Shown piece after piece: positions 29,668-38,369 of a DNA stretch of 64,000 nucleotides. The first letter of the stretch is position 1; every line of letters begins with the position of its first letter. Source of the stretch: Bacteroidota bacterium (GTDB lineage: Bacteria; Bacteroidota; Ignavibacteria; Kapaibacteriales; UBA2268); contig SCSM01000011.1 in NCBI GenBank assembly GCA_004322215.1, positions 62,001 to 126,000 of the forward strand. The letters run 5' to 3'. The translations under genes were made by a program, and so were the position numbers. The notes beneath the pieces were generated by a model, which was not told the DNA's origin, did no database searches, and saw only the letters and a program-made list of their open reading frames with translations.

Positions 29668-30138
29668 TTATTTATTTGTTGAATATAACTTTTCTACTGA
29701 TTCAACCACAGTCTTATGATAATCATTGAATTTATTGAAATCCTCATCTGCCTTTGTTCTCAAATAAGTCATTAACAACTTTGAATCTTCTTTCATAGAA
29801 AATAAAGTTTTGATGATTTCCTTTAAAAATTTATTATCATCTTTATTCAATGCCTGTTTTTCTAAGATTTCACCTAATTTTTTTATTTCATCTTCAATGG
29901 TGAAAATTACAGAATTAACAACATCGGAATAATTTGAATATCGTGTCGTGTCATCATCGAGTTCAATGTTTTGCTTGATTACTGAAATCGTAGTTAGCGA
30001 CAAATAAATGTTATTTGAAGAAAAAGAAGCAATAGTTTTTAGATATTGTTCTTCAGTTGTTGGAGACTCATCCTGAGCGTAAGAAACATTACTCATTATG
30101 AAAAATATTATCGGAATAATCTGCCAAATTTTTCTCAT
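29668..30138 (-). CDS. Small secreted protein of unknown function
   Basis: A 156-residue protein with a signal peptide (IWQIIPIIFFIMSNVSYAQ, cleavage after YAQ). The mature part is helical and charged, with no cysteines or known motif. Its ATG overlaps the ltaE stop by one base (TAATG), implying translational coupling. I do not recognise the family. Position in an ltaE-thioesterase operon does not indicate a function. Confidence 0.75.
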   Translation of the reverse strand: MRKIWQIIPIIFFIMSNVSYAQDESPTTEEQYLKTIASFSSNNIYLSLTTISVIKQNIELDDDTTRYSNYSDVVNSVIFTIEDEIKKLGEILEKQALNKDDNKFLKEIIKTLFSMKEDSKLLMTYLRTKADEDFNKFNDYHKTVVESVEKLYSTNK

Positions 30139-31187
30139 TATTTTGACTTCCCTTTGATTATATTGTTCAAAACATCCTTTATGATATTTACAACAAGTTC
30201 AACTTTTGATTCATCCACCTGGTAATGAAACACGACACGTATTGAATTATTTCCAAGATGAAGAAGTAACAGACCTTTTTTCTTGCACTCACTTTCAAAC
30301 TCCACTGCATTGATTTGAGGGCTAAGTTTGAAATATACAATGTTTGTCTCAACCCTATTAAAGTCAAGAGTAATGAATTCCAAATCAGCCAGAAGTTTAG
30401 CAATAGTTTTTGCATTTTCGTGGTCTTGTTCCAATTTTGGCAGATTATTTTTTAATGCGAATAAGCCGGCAGCAGCAATAATTCCTGCCTGACGCATACC
30501 GCCTCCCATCAGCTTTCGTTTTCTTCTTCCTTCAGCAATTAATTCCTTTGAACCAACCAGTACAGAGCCAACAGGAGCCCCAAGAGCTTTTGAAAGACAA
30601 ACAGAAACGGTATCAAATGGCTCTGCATATTCTTTGGGTGAAATTCCTGCTGCAGCACATGCATTCCAAAGACGAGCTCCGTCGCAATGAAAGGATAACT
30701 GCTTATCATCAACAATTTGCTTCACTTGTTTTATATAATCGAGTGGTATCACTGCCCCGCCATGACGATTATGCGTATTTTCAAGACAAATCAATGCTGT
30801 ATGAGGGAAATGGTCATCCAGAACACGAATCGAATTTTTTATTTCTTCGAGAGGAATTATTCCCCGTTCTGTTTTTATCGGTCTTAATTGCACACCTGAA
30901 ATTACGGCAGGTGCTGCTGCCTCATAATAATAAATATGAGCATCTGCATCAACGATGACCTCATCTGCACGTTTAGTCTGAACAGCTATAGCAATTTGGT
31001 TGCTCATTGTCCCTGATGCGACATACAATGCAGCTTCCTTGCCGAGTAAATCAGCCGTGTATTCCTGCAATTCATTAACAGTCGGGTCATCGCCGAAGAC
31101 ATCATCGCCCACCTTGGCATTAACAATTGCATCGAGCATTTCCTTAGTAGGAACAGTTACCGTATCGCTTCGTAAATCTATTAACAT
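30138..31187 (-). CDS. ltaE: Low-specificity L-threonine aldolase
   Basis: A 349-residue fold-type I PLP enzyme: [14 protein letters not shown] at the start, [51 protein letters not shown], and PLP-binding Lys200 in [15 protein letters not shown]. It splits L-threonine or L-allo-threonine into glycine and acetaldehyde. It is translationally coupled to the downstream secreted-protein gene. Confidence 0.96.
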   Translation of the reverse strand: MLIDLRSDTVTVPTKEMLDAIVNAKVGDDVFGDDPTVNELQEYTADLLGKEAALYVASGTMSNQIAIAVQTKRADEVIVDADAHIYYYEAAAPAVISGVQLRPIKTERGIIPLEEIKNSIRVLDDHFPHTALICLENTHNRHGGAVIPLDYIKQVKQIVDDKQLSFHCDGARLWNACAAAGISPKEYAEPFDTVSVCLSKALGAPVGSVLVGSKELIAEGRRKRKLMGGGMRQAGIIAAAGLFALKNNLPKLEQDHENAKTIAKLLADLEFITLDFNRVETNIVYFKLSPQINAVEFESECKKKGLLLLHLGNNSIRVVFHYQVDESKVELVVNIIKDVLNNIIKGKSK

Positions 31188-31259
31188 AACTTGAATTCTA
31201 ATTAATAATTTAGGGGAAAATTTTTCATAATTATATTTATCATTCTTTCTATTCAGGAA

Positions 31260-31925
31260 TTAATTTAATAAGTGAATATAAGATAAATGAAAAAGATATT
31301 GTGATACAAATTCACCAAGCCACATCAGAACGCAAATACTGATAGGGATTGAAATATTATCATCAACCTTCAATATCCTGGATGCCGCCTCCACAATACC
31401 TCCAAAAAATGAAGCAATATATCCGAAAACGAAAAATGTCCATGGTGCTTTTGTCAAATATCCGATAAAACTCACAACTAAAAATGCAACAAATATGAAA
31501 GCAGATGTACCTTCCCAGCTTTTATCGAATAGTGGTGTTTTACCGAATTTCCTTCCGAATAAACAGGCACTTATATCCGATAATATTAAAATTGTGAAGC
31601 CGGTGATAAATAAAATTTTCGGAAATATCAAAACACCGATAGTTGCCGAAATCAAAACCCAGGAAGCACCGTTTAATGTATATTCTTTTTCTACTTCGTG
31701 GCGTCTGAGCATTTTACCAAAAATCAAACGGACAAAGAATTGTGCCTTATTTCTTTTTTTACTTAGTACATCCATTATTATAAAGAGGATAGTTACTGGT
31801 ATAAGAATTGATAGACCTATTCTTTGAGTAATAAACAGATAAGTAATAGGAATCGTCAATGACATCAGATGGATGCTTTTTCTGAGAACTTCCTGGCTAT
31901 AAGGGATTTCGTGAAATTCGTCCAT
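31260..31925 (-). CDS. Dolichol kinase / phosphatidate cytidylyltransferase-like membrane protein
   Basis: A 221-residue multipass protein with about six helices. VLRKSIHLMSLTIP near the N-terminus, IIMDVLSKKRN, LNGASWVLISATIG, LSDISACLFGRKFG and KSWEGTSAF resemble the SEC59/VTE5 (polyprenol, farnesol or phytol kinase) family related to CDP-diacylglycerol synthases. It would phosphorylate a prenyl alcohol with CTP; this is family inference. Its start lies only 17 bp from the divergent ispE start, so both may serve isoprenoid metabolism. Confidence 0.75.
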   Translation of the reverse strand: MDEFHEIPYSQEVLRKSIHLMSLTIPITYLFITQRIGLSILIPVTILFIIMDVLSKKRNKAQFFVRLIFGKMLRRHEVEKEYTLNGASWVLISATIGVLIFPKILFITGFTILILSDISACLFGRKFGKTPLFDKSWEGTSAFIFVAFLVVSFIGYLTKAPWTFFVFGYIASFFGGIVEAASRILKVDDNISIPISICVLMWLGEFVSQYLFHLSYIHLLN

Positions 31926-31942
31926 TTATATAAATTTTAAAT

Positions 31943-32794
31943 ATGGAAATAATAACTGTAAAAGCATACGCCAAAATTAATTTAGGTCTTGAAATCCTCA
32001 ATAAGAGGCAAGACGGCTACCATAACATTAATTCTGCAATGACAAGAATAAGCCATGCAGATTCAATTTATCTCCGCAAAAATAAGGAAATAATTGTAAA
32101 TTCTTCACCGGAGCTTAATATACCATGCGAACATAATCTTGTTTATAAAGCAGCATTGCTTTTGAAAAGAAAATTTGATATTAATGAAGGAGTTGAGATT
32201 AATATTGAAAAAAATATTCCGATGGGTGCAGGGCTTGGCGGAGGCAGTTCTGATGCTGCTTCAACTATTTTAGGGCTGATGAAGTTGTGGAGTTTGGATA
32301 TGAGGGGTATAACTTCAGCCACACTATCAGAATTGGCAAAAGAATTAGGTGCCGATGTCCCTTTTTTCCTGAAAAAAGGTAATGCAATAGCTTCAGGAAA
32401 AGGAGACGAATTGGAGTATTTTGATTTCGGTTTACATTATTATGTATTAATTGTAATGGCTGAAATATCAATTTCGACAAAATGGGCGTATGAAAACCTG
32501 AATGAAACTCATTTTGCAAAAGAAAAAACTGCTCTGAAAACAGTACTTGAAATTGCAAAAACAAATAAAAGTATTTTAAAAGAGAAAGTTTTTAATAATT
32601 TTGAACTTTTAATTTTTGACCACTTTCCTGAAATAAGAATAATAAAAGAGGAATTATATAGAAACGAAGCATTTTTTGCATTAATGAGCGGAAGCGGAGC
32701 AAGCGTTTACGGATTGTTCGATACCCGGGAAGAAGCTCTTGCGGCTTCACTGAAATTTAGTAATTATAAATGTTTTGTTTGTGAACTGATTTGA
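31943..32794 (+). CDS. ispE: 4-diphosphocytidyl-2-C-methyl-D-erythritol kinase
   Basis: A 283-residue GHMP kinase: AYAKINLGLEI at the start (Lys11 and Asn13 conserved), the ATP loop PMGAGLGGGSSDAAS (93-107), GADVPFFL, and LMSGSGASVYGLF near the C-terminus. It phosphorylates CDP-ME in the non-mevalonate isoprenoid pathway. The 17-bp gap to the divergent gene at 31925 leaves little room for separate promoters. Confidence 0.96.
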   Translation: MEIITVKAYAKINLGLEILNKRQDGYHNINSAMTRISHADSIYLRKNKEIIVNSSPELNIPCEHNLVYKAALLLKRKFDINEGVEINIEKNIPMGAGLGGGSSDAASTILGLMKLWSLDMRGITSATLSELAKELGADVPFFLKKGNAIASGKGDELEYFDFGLHYYVLIVMAEISISTKWAYENLNETHFAKEKTALKTVLEIAKTNKSILKEKVFNNFELLIFDHFPEIRIIKEELYRNEAFFALMSGSGASVYGLFDTREEALAASLKFSNYKCFVCELI

Positions 32795-32796
32795 AA

Positions 32797-32868
32797 AATT
32801 AATAATTGAAAATTGATTGATTTTGAAAATTTAATAATAAAAATTTATTTAGAATTGAAAATTTATTT
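32797..32868. repeat. AT-rich leader with ATTGAAAATT-type repeats before glgA
   Basis: ATTGAAAATT occurs at the start and end of this gap, with related TTTGAAAATTT between. The same unit recurs in other intergenic gaps of the window. No clear promoter box is seen. Confidence 0.4.
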
Positions 32869-34347
32869 ATGAGGATACTTTTAACATCGGCAGAAATGAC
32901 GCCATTTGCCAAGACTGGCGGATTGGCGGATATAACTGCATCGTTACCGATTGAATGGGAGAAGCAGGGACAAGAGACAATAATTGTAATGCCTAAGTAT
33001 GCTCATATAGATGTTTATGCCTATGGTTTCAAACCGACATTCATGGTTGTATATGTTCCGATAAGTAGCTGGATGGAATTCGCACATGTATGGAAGGGAT
33101 ATTTGCCAAATTCAAATGTACCTGTTTATCTTCTCGAGAATAATGATTATTTCAACAGGAGAGGTATTTACGGTGACCCGCATGAATATCCCGATAATGA
33201 CAGAAGATTTATATTTCTTAGCCGTGCAGTTTTTGAAGTTGCAAGAATGGTGGATTTCACTCCGGATGTTATACATGCTCACGACTTTCATACCGCATTC
33301 ACTATGGCATTTCTGAAATCACAATACAGGCATGACCCAAAATTCTCAAAAACAGCAGGTATATATACGATTCATAATCTTGCCTACCAAGGGTGGTTCA
33401 ATCCGCAAAGGTCGTTGGATTTCGCCGGATTTGGGATGAAAGAGTTTTATCCCGGTTCCTGGTTCGAGCATAAATCCGCAGTTAATGCAATGAAAACAGG
33501 AATTATGTTTGCCGATAAAATAACCACAGTCAGTCCTACTTATGCCAAAGAGATTAGGCATCCTTATTTCAGTGAAGGACTTCAGGATGTATTGAATGCA
33601 AAAGGTGGAGATTTAATAGGAATTCTTAATGGAATATATTATAATGAATGGGATCCGGAAAAGGATATTTATCTACACTCAAAATATAATAAAGATTATT
33701 TGCAGGGAAAAAGAATCAATAAGATTAACTTTCTCAAAGAGACCGGATTGAATGACAGCGATGAATTGAATTTACCATTGGTCGGAATGGTTTCACGCCT
33801 TACGGAACAAAAAGGAATTGATTTGTTAATAGACAAACTTGAATATTTTCTCAGCAATAATTTATTTAGATTTGCACTTCTTGGTTCAGGTGAATCGAGG
33901 TATGAAGATTTCTTCAGGTATCTTGCCTGGAAATATCCTAAGCGTGTATATGTTAATATTGGCTATAATAACATACTTTCTCACAGGATAATATCCGGTG
34001 CCGATTTTATGGTCCTGCCCTCGAGATTTGAGCCATGTGGATTGACTCAGATGTATGCATTAAAGTACGGCACTATTCCGATTGTCAGGAAGACAGGTGG
34101 TTTGGCAGACACGATTGAAGAATATAACCCCAGCACGAAAAAGGGAAACGGCTTCACTTTTATTAATTATAATGCAGATGATTTTGCTTATGCGGTTAAC
34201 CGGGCTTTGGCATTATATAATAATGGTACAGATTGGAATAAAATCAGGTTGAACGCAATGCAATGCGATTTTTCTTCCAGCCGTTCCGCTCTCGAATACC
34301 TCAAGGTTTTCAAGTGGGCAATAGATAAAGCAAGACCAGTCAAATAA
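32869..34347 (+). CDS. glgA: Glycogen (starch) synthase, ADP-glucose type
   Basis: A 492-residue GT5 enzyme: MRILLTSAEMTPFAKTGGLAD with the ADP-glucose-binding KTGGLAD (15-21), HAHDFHTAFTMAFLK, YTIHNLAYQGWF, TVSPTYAKEI, NGIYYNEWDPEKD, SRLTEQKGIDLL, and LPSRFEPCGLTQMYAL with KTGGLADTI in the C-terminal lobe. It adds glucose from ADP-glucose (possibly UDP-glucose) to a growing alpha-1,4-glucan in the cytoplasm. GlgC and GlgB are not in the window. Confidence 0.96.
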   Translation: MRILLTSAEMTPFAKTGGLADITASLPIEWEKQGQETIIVMPKYAHIDVYAYGFKPTFMVVYVPISSWMEFAHVWKGYLPNSNVPVYLLENNDYFNRRGIYGDPHEYPDNDRRFIFLSRAVFEVARMVDFTPDVIHAHDFHTAFTMAFLKSQYRHDPKFSKTAGIYTIHNLAYQGWFNPQRSLDFAGFGMKEFYPGSWFEHKSAVNAMKTGIMFADKITTVSPTYAKEIRHPYFSEGLQDVLNAKGGDLIGILNGIYYNEWDPEKDIYLHSKYNKDYLQGKRINKINFLKETGLNDSDELNLPLVGMVSRLTEQKGIDLLIDKLEYFLSNNLFRFALLGSGESRYEDFFRYLAWKYPKRVYVNIGYNNILSHRIISGADFMVLPSRFEPCGLTQMYALKYGTIPIVRKTGGLADTIEEYNPSTKKGNGFTFINYNADDFAYAVNRALALYNNGTDWNKIRLNAMQCDFSSSRSALEYLKVFKWAIDKARPVK

Positions 34348-34541
34348 TTATAAATCAACAAATCAAAATTAAAATTATTAATTAAGTATTGTCGTAAAAT
34401 ATTCAAAATAGAATTTTTTTATTACTGTTCCAATCATAATATAATAATCTGATAATTTTTTATTTAATTGTTAGGATGGACAAAGTTTGCATTCATCAAC
34501 TATTTTCCTATTTCATAATTATGTGGTATTTTTGAAACCGT

Positions 34542-34549
34542 TAAATTTG
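34542..34549 (+). promoter_or_regulatory. Possible -7 promoter box TAAATTTG before the NfnA-like gene
   Basis: This matches the Bacteroidota sigma-70-type -7 consensus TAnnTTTG about 43 bp before the ATG at 34592. There is no TTG at the ideal upstream spacing, so support is partial. Confidence 0.3.
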
Positions 34550-34591
34550 AAAAAACAAGTTTGTTACAGAAGTAAAATTATTTGGATTAAT

Positions 34592-35446
34592 ATGAATAGA
34601 ATAATTGAAGCGAGATTTTTAGCACCTGATATTAAATTATTTAAGATTGAAGCCCCAAAAATAGCACTTAAAAGAAAAGCAGGTCAATTCATTATATTAA
34701 GAGTTCATCCGGATGGTGAAAGAATTCCATTGACTATTGCAGACTCTGATACAAAGGATGGAACAATTACAATCATCGTTCAGGGTGTTGGAAAAACCAC
34801 AAAACAATTAAATACATTGGAAGCCGGAGAATATATACAGGATTTGGTCGGACCACTTGGTAAAGCATCGGATATTGAATTCTACGGTACAGCAGTCAGC
34901 ATTGGCGGTGGTGTCGGAACAGCAATTGCCTACCCGACTGCAAAAGCACTAAAAGAAGCAGGAAATAAAGTAATCAGCATTATCGGAGGAAGAACAAAGG
35001 AACTCGTATTATTAGAAGATGAGATGAAAGCCGTATGCGATGAGGTGTATCCGACAACCGATGATGGTTCTTATGGCTTTCATGGTTTTGTAACACAAAA
35101 GCTTCAGGAATTGATAAATGAAGGAATAAAGATAGACCTTGTACTGGCAATCGGACCGATACCTATGATGTCTGCTGTAGCTGAAGTAACCAGACCTTAT
35201 GGTATTAAGACAATCGTAAGTTTAAACCCGATAATGATTGATGGAACCGGCATGTGCGGCGGATGCAGGGCAATTGTTGACGATAAAACCGTTTTTGTTT
35301 GCGTTGACGGTCCAGAATTCGATGCACACAAAGTAAACTTCAACATTTTAACAAAAAGGAACAGGATGTATCTTTTGCAGGAAAAAATTTCTTATGAGCA
35401 TTTCTGCAAATTGGACAAAATGGTAAAAGAAACTGTTAGTAATTAA
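34592..35446 (+). CDS. NfnA / sulfide dehydrogenase beta-type flavoprotein subunit (FNR family)
   Basis: A ~284-residue protein with the MNRIIEARFLAPDIKLFKIEAP start typical of the family. An FAD domain (GQFIILRVHPDGERIPLTI), an NAD(P) domain (VSIGGGVGTAIAYPTAKAL, IIGGRTKELVLL) and a C-terminal 2Fe-2S cluster site (MIDGTGMCGGCR, VFVCVDGPEFDAHKV) follow in order. ATG at 34592 is preferred over an upstream TTG. With the adjacent 474-residue partner it forms an NfnAB (NADH-dependent ferredoxin:NADP oxidoreductase) or SudBA (sulfide dehydrogenase) complex; sequence alone does not separate these. Confidence 0.9.
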   Translation: MNRIIEARFLAPDIKLFKIEAPKIALKRKAGQFIILRVHPDGERIPLTIADSDTKDGTITIIVQGVGKTTKQLNTLEAGEYIQDLVGPLGKASDIEFYGTAVSIGGGVGTAIAYPTAKALKEAGNKVISIIGGRTKELVLLEDEMKAVCDEVYPTTDDGSYGFHGFVTQKLQELINEGIKIDLVLAIGPIPMMSAVAEVTRPYGIKTIVSLNPIMIDGTGMCGGCRAIVDDKTVFVCVDGPEFDAHKVNFNILTKRNRMYLLQEKISYEHFCKLDKMVKETVSN

Positions 35447-35476
35447 GTTTTGAAAATTGATAATTGGAATTGAGAT

Positions 35477-36901
35477 ATGGCAGAGATAACACCAAAGGAA
35501 AGAATGGCTATTAAAAGGCATCACATGCTCGAACAGGATGCTGATGTTAGAAATAAAAATTTTAGTGAAGTAAATCTCGGATATACTGTCGAATTGGCAA
35601 AAGAAGAAGCATTGAGATGCATTCAATGCAAAAAACCACTATGTATTGGCGGTTGTCCGGTATCAATAAATATACCCGCATTTATAAAAAAAATTGAGGA
35701 AGGAGATTTTAAATCTGCTGCTGCTATTCTGAAAAAAGATAATGCATTGCCTGCAGTTTGTGGCAGAGTTTGCCCTCAGGAAGAACAATGCGAAAAAGTA
35801 TGTACGGTCGGGAAAAAGAATGCACCGGTAGCTATCGGATATCTTGAAAGATTTGCTGCCGATTGGGAGAGGGAGAATCTTGGAATTCAATTGGCTGAAA
35901 AAAAACCGAATAGCGGAAAGAAAGTAGCGATTGTCGGTGGAGGTCCTGCCGGATTAAGCTGTGCGGGTGATTTGATACAGATGGGACATGATGTAACAGT
36001 CTTTGAAGCATTACATGATATAGGAGGAGTTCTGATTTATGGTATTCCCGAATTTCGTTTGCCTAAGGCAATAGTCAGGGCTGAAGTTGAAGGATTAAAG
36101 AAAATGGGTGTCGAATTCCGCACAAATTCTGTAATCGGATTGACAGATACAATTGACGAACTTCTCGAGGAATACGATGCGATATTCATTGGTGTCGGTG
36201 CAGGACTACCCTACTTCCTTAATGTACCCGGCGAGCAATTGAATGGAGTGTATTCTTCCAATGAATATCTTACCCGTGTAAATCTAATGAAAGCTTATGA
36301 TTTCCCGAGAAGCGACACACCAATGTTTAATATTGAAGGAAAGCAGGTTGCAGTGTTCGGCGGGGGCAATACAGCAATGGATGCAGTAAGAACTTCACTG
36401 CGTCTTGGTGCAAAAAGAGCAATGATTTTATATCGAAGGACAGAAGCAGAAATGCCTGCAAGAATTGAGGAAATAAAGCATGCAAAAGAAGAAGGTGTCG
36501 AGTTTATGCTTCTTGTGGGACCAATCGAATTCAAAGGTACTGATGACGGTTGGCTTAGAAGTGTTGTCATCCAAAAAATGGAACTCGGCGAACCTGACGC
36601 TTCTGGAAGAAGAAGACCTGTACCAATAGAAGATGCAATTGAAGAAATTCCTATAGAAGTAGCTGTGATTGCTATCGGTAACGGCTCAAATCCGATTATC
36701 AGCAAAACAACACCCGATTTAAATGTTAATAAATGGGGAAACATTTTAGTTGATGAAAATTCAATGAAAAGCAGTAAAAAAGGCGTTTTTGCCGGTGGTG
36801 ATATAGTTACAGGAGGAGCTACAGTAATCCTTGCTATGGGTGCCGGAAGAAAAGCCGCAAAGGCAATTGACGAATATGTCAGAAATAAAGAAACCTGGTA
36901 A
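35477..36901 (+). CDS. NfnB / SudA / glutamate synthase small chain-type flavoprotein
   Basis: A 474-residue protein: N-terminal 4Fe-4S domain (CIQCKKPLCIGGCPVSINIP, CGRVCPQEEQCEKVC), then FAD-binding KVAIVGGGPAGLSCAGDL, NADP-binding VAVFGGGNTAMDAVRTSL, and GVFAGGDIVTGGATVILAMGAG. It lies 30 bp after the FNR-like subunit. This order is the rule for NfnA-NfnB and SudB-SudA pairs, favouring an electron-bifurcating transhydrogenase over glutamate synthase, whose large GltB is absent here. Two hairpins follow the gene. Confidence 0.9.
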   Translation: MAEITPKERMAIKRHHMLEQDADVRNKNFSEVNLGYTVELAKEEALRCIQCKKPLCIGGCPVSINIPAFIKKIEEGDFKSAAAILKKDNALPAVCGRVCPQEEQCEKVCTVGKKNAPVAIGYLERFAADWERENLGIQLAEKKPNSGKKVAIVGGGPAGLSCAGDLIQMGHDVTVFEALHDIGGVLIYGIPEFRLPKAIVRAEVEGLKKMGVEFRTNSVIGLTDTIDELLEEYDAIFIGVGAGLPYFLNVPGEQLNGVYSSNEYLTRVNLMKAYDFPRSDTPMFNIEGKQVAVFGGGNTAMDAVRTSLRLGAKRAMILYRRTEAEMPARIEEIKHAKEEGVEFMLLVGPIEFKGTDDGWLRSVVIQKMELGEPDASGRRRPVPIEDAIEEIPIEVAVIAIGNGSNPIISKTTPDLNVNKWGNILVDENSMKSSKKGVFAGGDIVTGGATVILAMGAGRKAAKAIDEYVRNKETW

Positions 36902-36904
36902 ATA

Positions 36905-36942
36905 TTATTCAATATTAATAATTTATTATTAATATTGAATAA
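36905..36942. repeat. Perfect 17-bp AT-rich hairpin after the NfnB-like gene
   Basis: Arms at 36905-36921 and 36926-36942 with a TTTA loop are perfectly complementary, starting 4 bases after the stop. The stem is A/T-only except for one C-G pair, so it is a weak RNA fold for its length; it may be a protein site or a 3'-end stabiliser. Confidence 0.6.
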
Positions 36943-36997
36943 CAAAAGTAAAAAAATTTCAACTTTCCATTGAATAGAATTTTATTTTGATTAATTT

Positions 36998-37030
36998 GGA
37001 CAGAACATGGTTCTGTCCTTTTATTTTTTT
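36998..37030 (+). terminator. Intrinsic terminator
   Basis: GGACAGAAC, ATG loop, GTTCTGTCC forms a perfect 9-bp stem followed by a U-rich tract (TTTTATTTTTTT). It ends the transcript of the NfnAB-like pair, 97 bp after the stop, and precedes the HGSNAT-like gene. Confidence 0.88.
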
Positions 37031-37060
37031 GTTAACAATAGGTTTATTTAAATAAAATTA

Positions 37061-38305
37061 ATGTCTGAAGAAATTCAAAATATTCAAATACCAGAAGAGG
37101 TTAAGGAATATAAAAATAAAAATATAAAAGCAAAATTACTGTCTTCACAGCGAATTACATCATTGGATCTGGCAAGATTAATGGCAATGATTACGATGAT
37201 AATGGGACATTCGCTGGATGCTATTGCCAATCCTGCAGAGCTCGATATTACTCAATTCCCATGGAATATCTGGCATTATATAAGAAGATTTACTGCTCCA
37301 ATATTTTTAACCGTATCAGGTGCAGTTCACGTTTTTGCAAACAAGCGTGATGAAAATGGCAAATTGAATAAAAATACTATTATCCGTAGAATAAAAATGG
37401 CGGTAATTCTTTCTGTAATCGGATATTTGTTCATGTTTCCCGCATATTCATTCTTTGATGCATTTTTTATAGAAGCAAAACTTTGGAAACCATTTTTCCA
37501 GGTGAACATTTTACAATTGATTGGTTTCTCTTTGTTATTTGTATTATTTTTATTTTTAATAACAAAAAAAGATAAATCATTGGGAATAATTTCTTTTTCT
37601 TTGGCAGTTATAATAACTATTAGTTCTCCTTTTGTACATAGTATCAACTGGTTTAAGTATCTACCTGAATTCTTTGCCTCTTACCTTTCAACTGAACATG
37701 GTTCATTATTCCCGATATTTCCTTATACCGGATTTATGTTATATGGAGTTACCTTCGGCACACTGTTAAAGCAAATGAATCCGGAAAAAAGAACAAAATT
37801 TTTAATGTGGGCAGGTGTTCCTATCGGGATTGCTTTCCTGATTCCAAGCTTTTTTATAACAGATTTTTTCAAATATGAAATGCCATTTAAAGTTCTGGAT
37901 AAGGTAAATCCGGGTATTATTTTGAATCAAATTGGTGTCGTATTTATTGTATTGTCATTTGCATCTATATTATACATATTCACAAAAAAACTATCATTCT
38001 ATTATGCATTTTTCGGGAAAAAAGCATTATTCATATATATTGCCCATCTGATTGTTTTATTCGGTACGGGCTGGTTCCCAAGCATTGCGAGATTATATCC
38101 GAAATCAATTCATATAATTCCCTCGATAATTATATCGGTTATAATAGTATTATTAACACTGGGAACAGCATATTTTTATGAGTTTACAATTAATAAATTC
38201 CCAAATGCAAGAAAATATTACAAATATGCATTTTATATTATACTCTCTTATTTTCTTATTATTGGCACATTAGCACAATTGGTTTACCAGGAAATATTCA
38301 GATGA
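37061..38305 (+). CDS. HGSNAT/DUF1624-like membrane acyltransferase
   Basis: A 414-residue multipass protein. RITSLDLARLMAMITMIMGHSLDA and the IRRFTAPIFLTVSGA helix match the heparan-alpha-glucosaminide N-acetyltransferase catalytic family (DUF1624), which moves acetyl groups across membranes onto glycans. About ten helices follow; FPIFPYTGFMLYGVTFG and FFGKKALFIYIAHLIVLF near the end are also family-typical. It is followed by a GT-C-like protein and a Wzy-like protein on the same strand, so acylation of a glycan is a reasonable inference. Confidence 0.78.
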   Translation: MSEEIQNIQIPEEVKEYKNKNIKAKLLSSQRITSLDLARLMAMITMIMGHSLDAIANPAELDITQFPWNIWHYIRRFTAPIFLTVSGAVHVFANKRDENGKLNKNTIIRRIKMAVILSVIGYLFMFPAYSFFDAFFIEAKLWKPFFQVNILQLIGFSLLFVLFLFLITKKDKSLGIISFSLAVIITISSPFVHSINWFKYLPEFFASYLSTEHGSLFPIFPYTGFMLYGVTFGTLLKQMNPEKRTKFLMWAGVPIGIAFLIPSFFITDFFKYEMPFKVLDKVNPGIILNQIGVVFIVLSFASILYIFTKKLSFYYAFFGKKALFIYIAHLIVLFGTGWFPSIARLYPKSIHIIPSIIISVIIVLLTLGTAYFYEFTINKFPNARKYYKYAFYIILSYFLIIGTLAQLVYQEIFR

Positions 38306-38369
38306 ATTGCATACAGATGATATTTTATATGAATAATACAGGTTAGATTAAATATATAGGAAATTAATA

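Noticed and set aside
34487-34591. Longer N-terminus for the NfnA-like protein from a TTG at 34487
   Set aside because: The extra 35 residues have no family match, and homologues begin at the MNRIIEARFLAP segment.
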